Origin: G965204755 sp965243415
GTDB taxonomy: Bacteria; Acidobacteriota; Vicinamibacteria; Marinacidobacterales; Marinacidobacteraceae
Assembly: GCA_965243415.1 (NCBI GenBank)
Contig: OZ251549.1
Location: 1,488,001-1,552,000, forward strand
DNA length: 64,000 bases
Direction: 5' to 3'
Part shown: one piece after another, positions 59,492 through 64,000 of the stretch
Numbering within the stretch: position 1 is the stretch's first letter
How the letters are laid out: every line of letters begins with the position of its first letter
Position numbers and translations under genes: made by a program
Notes under the pieces: generated by a model
Seen by the model: only the letters and a program-made list of their open reading frames with translations
What the model was told of the DNA's origin: nothing
Database searches by the model: none

Positions 59492-60358
59492 ATGGAACCC
59501 GACAGGAAACCCGAGATGGAAGCCGGACCGGAAACCGGAACGGCCCCGGGCCACGGGAGCCCGATTGCTGCAGGCGCTGCGCTCGCGGCGCCGCTCCCGC
59601 CGGCCCCGGTCTGCGGCGGCGGCGAGATCGCCCTGGACGCGAACCTCTTCGGGGCGCCGGTGAACCCGGCCCTCCACTACGACGCGGTGCGCCAGTACCT
59701 CGCCGGCCTCCGCGCCGGCACCCACGCCACCCGGAACCGCGCCCTGGTCGCCGGCGGCGGCCGCAAACCCTGGCGGCAGAAGGGCACCGGCAACGCCCGC
59801 ACCGGCAGCCGGCGGAACCCCCTCTGGCGGGGCGGCGGCACGGTCTTCGGCCCCCAGCCGCGCGACTACGGCTACCGGCTCCCGGGGCGGATGCAGCGGG
59901 GCGCGGTCCGCTCCGCGCTCTCCCTCCGGGCCTCCGAAGGCGCGGTGCGCGTGTACGGGGAGATCGAACTCGACCGGCCCTCGACGAAGCGGTTGCTCCG
60001 CCGCCTCGACGACTGGGGCGTCCCCGAAGGCCGCGTGCTCCTCGTCGAGGAGGCGCCGGAGGCGAACCTGATCCTCTCGGCCCGCAATGTCCCCCGGCTC
60101 GAAGTGCTCTCGGTGGCCGCCCTCCACTGCTACCACCTCCTCAAGGCGCGCACCCTGCTCGTCCGCCGCGCCGCGCTTCCCGTCCTCGAACGAAAACTCG
60201 ACCACGAGAACGGCGCCGAAAGCCCCCGCCCGCCCGCCGGAACCTCTCCCGCCGAAACCTCTCCCTCCGAAACGCCGCCCGCGGAAACGCCGCCGGCCGC
60301 CACGGACGCCGAACCGGCCACCGGACGACCGGCCACCGAATCGGGAGGTGACGCATGA
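59492..60358 (+). CDS. rplD: 50S ribosomal protein L4, with long N- and C-terminal extensions
   Basis: A 288-residue protein against ~205 usual. The L4 core runs from about residue 45 (GGGEIALDANLFGAPVNPAL) through GGGRKPWRQKGTGNARTGS and LWRGGGTVFGPQPRDYGYRL. The first ~40 residues (MEPDRKPEMEAGPETGTAPG...) and the last ~50 (ETSPSETPPAETPPA-type repeats) are low complexity and not seen in typical L4. L4 represses the S10 operon in some bacteria; no such leader is recognised here. Its stop overlaps the rplW start (ATGA). Confidence 0.94.
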   Translation: MEPDRKPEMEAGPETGTAPGHGSPIAAGAALAAPLPPAPVCGGGEIALDANLFGAPVNPALHYDAVRQYLAGLRAGTHATRNRALVAGGGRKPWRQKGTGNARTGSRRNPLWRGGGTVFGPQPRDYGYRLPGRMQRGAVRSALSLRASEGAVRVYGEIELDRPSTKRLLRRLDDWGVPEGRVLLVEEAPEANLILSARNVPRLEVLSVAALHCYHLLKARTLLVRRAALPVLERKLDHENGAESPRPPAGTSPAETSPSETPPAETPPAATDAEPATGRPATESGGDA

Positions 60359-60654
60359 TCGCCGGAACCCGCCTCGGCCGGGTGATCCTGGGAGCGCTCA
60401 CCACCGAGAAGAGCGACCGCCTGCGCGAACAGGCGAATGTCGTCTGCTTCCGCGTGCTCAAAGGCGCGAACAAGGTGGAGATCCGCCGCGCCGTGGAGAC
60501 CCTGTTCGAGGTCGAAGTCGAGGCCGTGCGCACCGCCAACAACACCGGCAAGTTCAAGCGCTGGGGTCGGTTCCGCGGCAAGCGGCCCGACTGGAAGAAG
60601 GCCTTCGTGACCTTGAAGGAAGGCCACGAGATCCAGATCTACAAGGGCGTCTAG
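60355..60654 (+). CDS. rplW: 50S ribosomal protein L23
   Basis: A 99-residue exit-tunnel protein. Blocks: LGALTTEKSDRLREQANVVC, KVEIRRAVETLFEVEVEAVR and the 23S-contacting loop NNTGKFKRWGRFRGKRPDWK. It starts with ATG overlapping the rplD stop by 4 bp. Confidence 0.96.
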   Translation: MIAGTRLGRVILGALTTEKSDRLREQANVVCFRVLKGANKVEIRRAVETLFEVEVEAVRTANNTGKFKRWGRFRGKRPDWKKAFVTLKEGHEIQIYKGV

Positions 60655-60703
60655 CCTCCCGGGATCCCCTCCGCAGCCCCCTCGAACCCCCTCCCGGAAA
60701 CCG

Positions 60704-61537
60704 ATGGCCATCCGCCGCTCCCGTCCGACCTCCCCCGGACGCCGGTTCCACACCGTCCAGACCTTCGAGGAGTTGACCACCGACCGGCCGCTGAAGCGCC
60801 TCACCGTCGGCAAGCACTCCTCCGGCGGCCGGAACGGCGCCGGCCGGATCACCGTCCGCTTCCGGGGCGGCGGCCACAAGCGCCGCTACCGGCAGGTGGA
60901 TTTCCGCCGCGCCAAGGCCGAGGTCCCGGCCCGGGTGGCCTCCGTCGAGTACGACCCGAACCGGTCGGCCCGCATCGCGCTGCTCCACTACCTCGACGGC
61001 GAGAAGCAGTACATCCTGCACGCGGTGGGGATGCAGGTGGGGGACACGGTGGTCGCCAGCGACGCCGCCGAGATCCTCCCCGGGAACGCCATCCGCATCG
61101 AGCGGATCCCCCTCGGTTCCACCATCCACAATGTGGAACTCCGCCCCGGCGGCGGCGGCAAACTGGCGCGGAGCGCCGGTTCCTTCGTGCAACTGGTCGC
61201 CAAGGAAGGCCGCTACGCCCAGGTGCGGCTCCCCTCGGGAGAAGTGCGCCGCGTCCTCCGGGAGTGCCGCGCCACCATCGGCCAGGTCTCCAATGTGGAC
61301 CACGAGAATGTCAAGTTGGGGAAGGCCGGGCGCAAGCGCTGGCTCGGCCGCCGCCCCCACAACCGGGGCGTCACCATGAACCCGGTGGACCACCCCCACG
61401 GCGGCGGCGAAGGCAAGAGTTCCGGCGGCCGCCACCCGGTGAGCCCCTGGGGAGTCCCCACCAAGGGCCACAAGACGCGCAACAACAAGCGCACCGATTC
61501 GATGATCGTCCGCTCCCGCAAGCGGCGGCGCAAGTAG
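60704..61537 (+). CDS. rplB: 50S ribosomal protein L2
   Basis: A 277-residue protein near the peptidyl-transferase centre. Blocks: GKHSSGGRNGAGRITVRFRG, VEYDPNRSARIALLHYLDGE, and the conserved NPVDHPHGGGEGKSSGG region with the essential histidine, ending TNKRTDSMIV-like NNKRTDSMIVRSRKRRRK. Confidence 0.97.
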   Translation: MAIRRSRPTSPGRRFHTVQTFEELTTDRPLKRLTVGKHSSGGRNGAGRITVRFRGGGHKRRYRQVDFRRAKAEVPARVASVEYDPNRSARIALLHYLDGEKQYILHAVGMQVGDTVVASDAAEILPGNAIRIERIPLGSTIHNVELRPGGGGKLARSAGSFVQLVAKEGRYAQVRLPSGEVRRVLRECRATIGQVSNVDHENVKLGKAGRKRWLGRRPHNRGVTMNPVDHPHGGGEGKSSGGRHPVSPWGVPTKGHKTRNNKRTDSMIVRSRKRRRK

Positions 61538-61643
61538 CCCTTCCCCGCCCCGGCGAGTACCCTCCCGCGCCCGAACCGGAAACGCCCCCCCCGGAACCCG
61601 ACCCGACCCGACCGGAACGACGACCCGACAGGAACCACGAGAC

Positions 61644-61928
61644 ATGCCGCGTTCCCGAAGCAAAGGCCCCTACATCGAGGAGAGCCTGCTCCGCAAGGTG
61701 GAGGACGCCATCACCGCGCGCCGGCAGACGATCATCAAGACCTGGTCGCGCCGCTCCATGATCGTGCCGCAGATGGTCGGGCTCACCTTCGCCGTCCACA
61801 ACGGCCGCAAGTTCATCCCGGTCTATGTGACGGACACCATGGTCGGCCACAAACTGGGCGAGTTCTCCCCCACGCGCACCTTCAAGGGCCACAAGGTCAA
61901 GACCGAGAAGGCGGGAGCGCGGCGATGA
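61644..61928 (+). CDS. rpsS: 30S ribosomal protein S19
   Basis: A 94-residue head protein: PRSRSKGPYIEESLLRKVED, IIKTWSRRSMIVPQMVGLTF, AVHNGRKFIPVYVTDTMVGH and KLGEFSPTRTFKGHK. Its stop overlaps the rplV start (ATGA). Confidence 0.97.
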   Translation: MPRSRSKGPYIEESLLRKVEDAITARRQTIIKTWSRRSMIVPQMVGLTFAVHNGRKFIPVYVTDTMVGHKLGEFSPTRTFKGHKVKTEKAGARR

Positions 61929-62284
61929 TCGAAGCGGTGGCGCGCGCCACGGCGATCCCCGGTTCGGCGCAGAAGGCGCGCCTGGTGCTGGCCCTCATCC
62001 GCAACCGGCGCGCCGAGGAAGCGATCGCCCTGCTCCGGAACACGAACCGGGCGGCGGCCGCGGTCATCGAGAAGGTCCTCCGCTCGGCGATCGCGAACGC
62101 CCAGACCCGGGCGCTCCGGGAAGCGCGCCGGCTCGACGAAGACCGGCTGGTCGTCGCCGAGGCGGTGGCCGACGACGGCCCGGCCCGCACCATCGCCCGC
62201 TCCGGCCGCCGGACCCGCGTGCGCCGCATCCGCCGCCGCACCACCCACTACCGCATCCGCGTCACCGCCGAGGAAGAGGACTAG
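61925..62284 (+). CDS. rplV: 50S ribosomal protein L22
   Basis: A 119-residue tunnel protein: SAQKARLVLALIRNRRAEEA, VLRSAIANAQTRALREAR and a tail ending RVRRIRRRTTHYRIRVTAEE, the macrolide-site hairpin region. Translationally coupled to rpsS by a 4 bp overlap. Confidence 0.96.
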   Translation: MIEAVARATAIPGSAQKARLVLALIRNRRAEEAIALLRNTNRAAAAVIEKVLRSAIANAQTRALREARRLDEDRLVVAEAVADDGPARTIARSGRRTRVRRIRRRTTHYRIRVTAEEED

Positions 62285-62286
62285 GA

Positions 62287-63096
62287 ATGGGCCAGAAAGT
62301 ACACCCGCACGGCTTCCGCCTCGGCTACACCAAGACCTGGCGGTCGCGCTGGTTCGCCGCCGCTTCCTACCGGGACGCGCTCCACGAGGACCTGAAACTG
62401 CGCCGGCTGCTCAAGAAGCGGCTGTACCACGCCGGCATCTCCCGGGTGGAGATCGAGCGCCCGGGCAACAAACTCAACATCTACATCTACACCTCCCGCC
62501 CCGGCATCATCATCGGCCGCAAGGGAACCGAGGTCGAAAAGTTGACCCGCGACCTGCGGAAGCGCACCGGCAAGGAGGTCCACATCCGGCCCCTCGAGGT
62601 CATCAAGCCGGAACTCGACCCGCAACTCGTCGCCGAGTCCATCGCCCTCCAGCTCGAGAAGCGGATCGCCTTCCGCCGGGCGATGCGCAAGGCGGTGGAG
62701 AACACCATGCGCAACGGCGCCAAGGGGGTTCGCATCCGCTGCGCCGGCCGCCTGAACGGCGCCGACATCGCCCGCTCGGAGTGGTACCTGGAAGGGCAAC
62801 TCCCCCTCCACACCCTCCGCGCCGACATCGAGTACGGCCTGGCGGAAGCCTTCACCACCTACGGCCAGATCGGCGTCAAGTGCTGGATCTACCGGGGCGA
62901 GGGCGATCCCGGCGGCCGGGGCGCCCGGGGCGAACCGCCGGCCCGGGTGGACGCCGCCCGCTCCACCGCCCCGACCGGCCCGCCGGGCGCCGCCGGCCCC
63001 GCTGCCGCCGCCGGTCACCCTGCCGCCGCCGGCCCCGCCGGCCCCCCTCCTGCCGCTCCCGCCGCCGCCCGGGAAGCGCCCGCGGCCTCCGACTGA
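62287..63096 (+). CDS. rpsC: 30S ribosomal protein S3, with Pro/Ala-rich C-terminal tail
   Basis: A 269-residue protein. Core blocks: MGQKVHPHGFRLGYTKTWRS, the KH motif RPGIIIGRKGTEVEKLTRDL, RCAGRLNGADIARSEWYLEG, and AFTTYGQIGVKCWIYRGE. About 45 residues of Pro/Ala/Gly tail follow (from about 220), longer than in most S3. It lies 2 bp after the rplV stop. Confidence 0.96.
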   Translation: MGQKVHPHGFRLGYTKTWRSRWFAAASYRDALHEDLKLRRLLKKRLYHAGISRVEIERPGNKLNIYIYTSRPGIIIGRKGTEVEKLTRDLRKRTGKEVHIRPLEVIKPELDPQLVAESIALQLEKRIAFRRAMRKAVENTMRNGAKGVRIRCAGRLNGADIARSEWYLEGQLPLHTLRADIEYGLAEAFTTYGQIGVKCWIYRGEGDPGGRGARGEPPARVDAARSTAPTGPPGAAGPAAAAGHPAAAGPAGPPPAAPAAAREAPAASD

Positions 63097-63122
63097 CGGC
63101 CGAGTAACCGGACCCCGCCCTC

Positions 63123-63548
63123 GTGCTCTCCCCGAAGAAGACCCGCTACCGCAAGCAGCAGCGCGGGCGGATGCGCGGGCTGTCCTGGACCGGCCAGACG
63201 GTGGCCTTCGGCGACTACGGCCTCAAGACCCTGGAGCCGGGCTGGATCACGAACCGCCAGATCGAGTCGGCCCGGGTGGCGATCACCCGGTTCGTCCGCC
63301 GCAGCGGCCGCGTCTGGATCCGCATCTTCCCCGACAAGCCCTTCACCAAGAAGCCGCAGGAGACCCGCATGGGCAAGGGCAAGGGAGGCCCCGAGGGCTG
63401 GGTGGCGGTGGTGCGCCCGGGCCGCGTCCTCTTCGAGATGGAGGGCGTCACCCGGGAGCAGGCCGTCGAAGCCATGCGCCTCGCCAGCCACAAACTGCCG
63501 GTCGCCACGCGCTTCGTGACCCGGTTCGAGCGGGAGGAGGCCCGATGA
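63123..63548 (+). CDS. rplP: 50S ribosomal protein L16
   Basis: A 141-residue protein: VLSPKKTRYRKQQRGRMRGL, RQIESARVAITRFVRRSGRV and the arginine-hydroxylation-region MGKGKGGPEGWVAVVRPGRV. The start is GTG. Its stop overlaps rpmC (ATGA). Confidence 0.96.
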   Translation: MLSPKKTRYRKQQRGRMRGLSWTGQTVAFGDYGLKTLEPGWITNRQIESARVAITRFVRRSGRVWIRIFPDKPFTKKPQETRMGKGKGGPEGWVAVVRPGRVLFEMEGVTREQAVEAMRLASHKLPVATRFVTRFEREEAR

Positions 63549-63802
63549 AGCCGAAGGAGATCCGCGAGTTCACCCGGCCGGAGCTGGAGCGCAAACGCTC
63601 GGAAGTCGGCCGGGAACTCTTCGACGCCCGGCTCGAAGCGGCCACCGGCCAACTCGGGCACACCCACAAGGTGCGCGCCCTCCGGCGCGACCTGGCCCGC
63701 CTGGAGACGATCGCCCGGGAGCGGGAGATCGCGGCGACCGCGTCGTCGTCGGCCTCCGGCGCCGGCCCGACCGCCGCCGGAGCGGAACCGGGGAGCGACT
63801 GA
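63545..63802 (+). CDS. rpmC: 50S ribosomal protein L29
   Basis: An 85-residue protein, ~65 of them the normal two-helix L29: MKPKEIREFTRPELERKRSE, LFDARLEAATGQLGHTHKVR and ALRRDLARLETIARERE. A Ser/Ala/Gly tail of about 20 residues is extra. It overlaps rplP by 4 bp and is followed 6 bp later by rpsQ. Confidence 0.95.
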   Translation: MKPKEIREFTRPELERKRSEVGRELFDARLEAATGQLGHTHKVRALRRDLARLETIAREREIAATASSSASGAGPTAAGAEPGSD

Positions 63803-63808
63803 CCGGCC

Positions 63809-64000
63809 ATGCCGAAACTCATCCGCACCGGGATCGTCGTCGCCGACCGCGCCGAGAAGACCATCACCGTCCGCGTCGAGCGGCTGGTGCCGCACCCCCT
63901 CTACAAGCGCCGCTACCACAAGTCCTCCCGCTTCTCGGTGCACGACGAGAAGAACGAGGGCCGCGTCGGCGACCGGGTGCAGATCGAAGAGTGCCGGCCG
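63809..64000 (+). CDS. rpsQ: 30S ribosomal protein S17 (3' end outside window)
   Basis: The first 64 codons are present (MPKLIRTGIVVADRAEKTIT). The S17 OB-fold blocks VRVERLVPHPLYKRRYHKSS and VGDRVQIEECRP are visible. The gene continues beyond the window. Confidence 0.95.
   Translation, partial: MPKLIRTGIVVADRAEKTITVRVERLVPHPLYKRRYHKSSRFSVHDEKNEGRVGDRVQIEECRP

Overview
This window is high-GC bacterial chromosome. It holds a defence-like accessory island (about 1-17.2 kb), a mixed housekeeping stretch (17.3-38 kb) and a long run of translation and transcription genes (38-64 kb). The lineage cannot be fixed from sequence alone. The tRNA-Thr/Tyr/Gly/Thr-tuf-rpmG-tRNA-Trp-secE-nusG-rplKAJL-rpoBC order and the rpsL-rpsG-fusA-S10 order are typical of bacteria. 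A four-cysteine insertion in RpoB resembles what I remember from Acidobacteriota, so an Acidobacteriota-like organism is my low-confidence guess. Consensus sigma70-type promoters (TTGACA-N18-TACAAT before the tRNA-Thr cluster, TTGACA-N17-TAGAAT before rpsL) are visible.

Region 1 (1-17.2 kb) reads as a defence or conflict island. It begins with the tail of a DUF4143-type ATPase. Then comes an overlapping pair: a NACHT-like P-loop NTPase and a large protein ending in a PD-(D/E)XK-like nuclease domain. Next is a four-fold tandem array of a two-gene module, an unrecognised ~325-residue protein overlapping a PIN-domain ribonuclease; only the last PIN gene is intact. It continues with a type I restriction HsdR lacking HsdM/HsdS, a GmrSD-like DUF262/HNH protein carrying a C-terminal Schlafen/AlbA_2 domain, and a minus-strand AAA ATPase.

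Region 2 (17.3-38 kb) has a small membrane protein and a fused alpha/beta E1 2-oxoacid dehydrogenase on the minus strand. On the plus strand are tRNA-Lys, tRNA-Glu, ileS, a PLP aminotransferase, gmk, coaBC, a family-4 uracil-DNA glycosylase, an isolated phage MuF-like protein with a probable C-terminal nuclease toxin, and priA. Gene ends here have been duplicated: ileS 3'/aminotransferase 5' pieces, an aminotransferase 3' piece and a priA 3' piece lie beside their parents. Downstream of the MuF gene are four copies of a hairpin-rich repeat with compensatory stem changes.

Region 3 (38-64 kb) carries five tRNAs, EF-Tu, L33, SecE, NusG, L11, L1, L10, L7/L12, RNA polymerase beta and beta', S12, S7, EF-G, and the S10 operon through S17 (cut by the window end). 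The beta' subunit is unusually long (1918 residues) because a clamp segment is expanded into about five tandem ~95-residue repeats. Many spacers hold short 12-20 bp tandem arrays, each with its own unit.

The best candidates for undescribed biology are the NACHT-NTPase/nuclease pair, the amplified 325-residue/PIN module, the DUF262-AlbA fusion, the repeat-expanded beta' subunit and the structured repeats at 32.8-33.9 kb.
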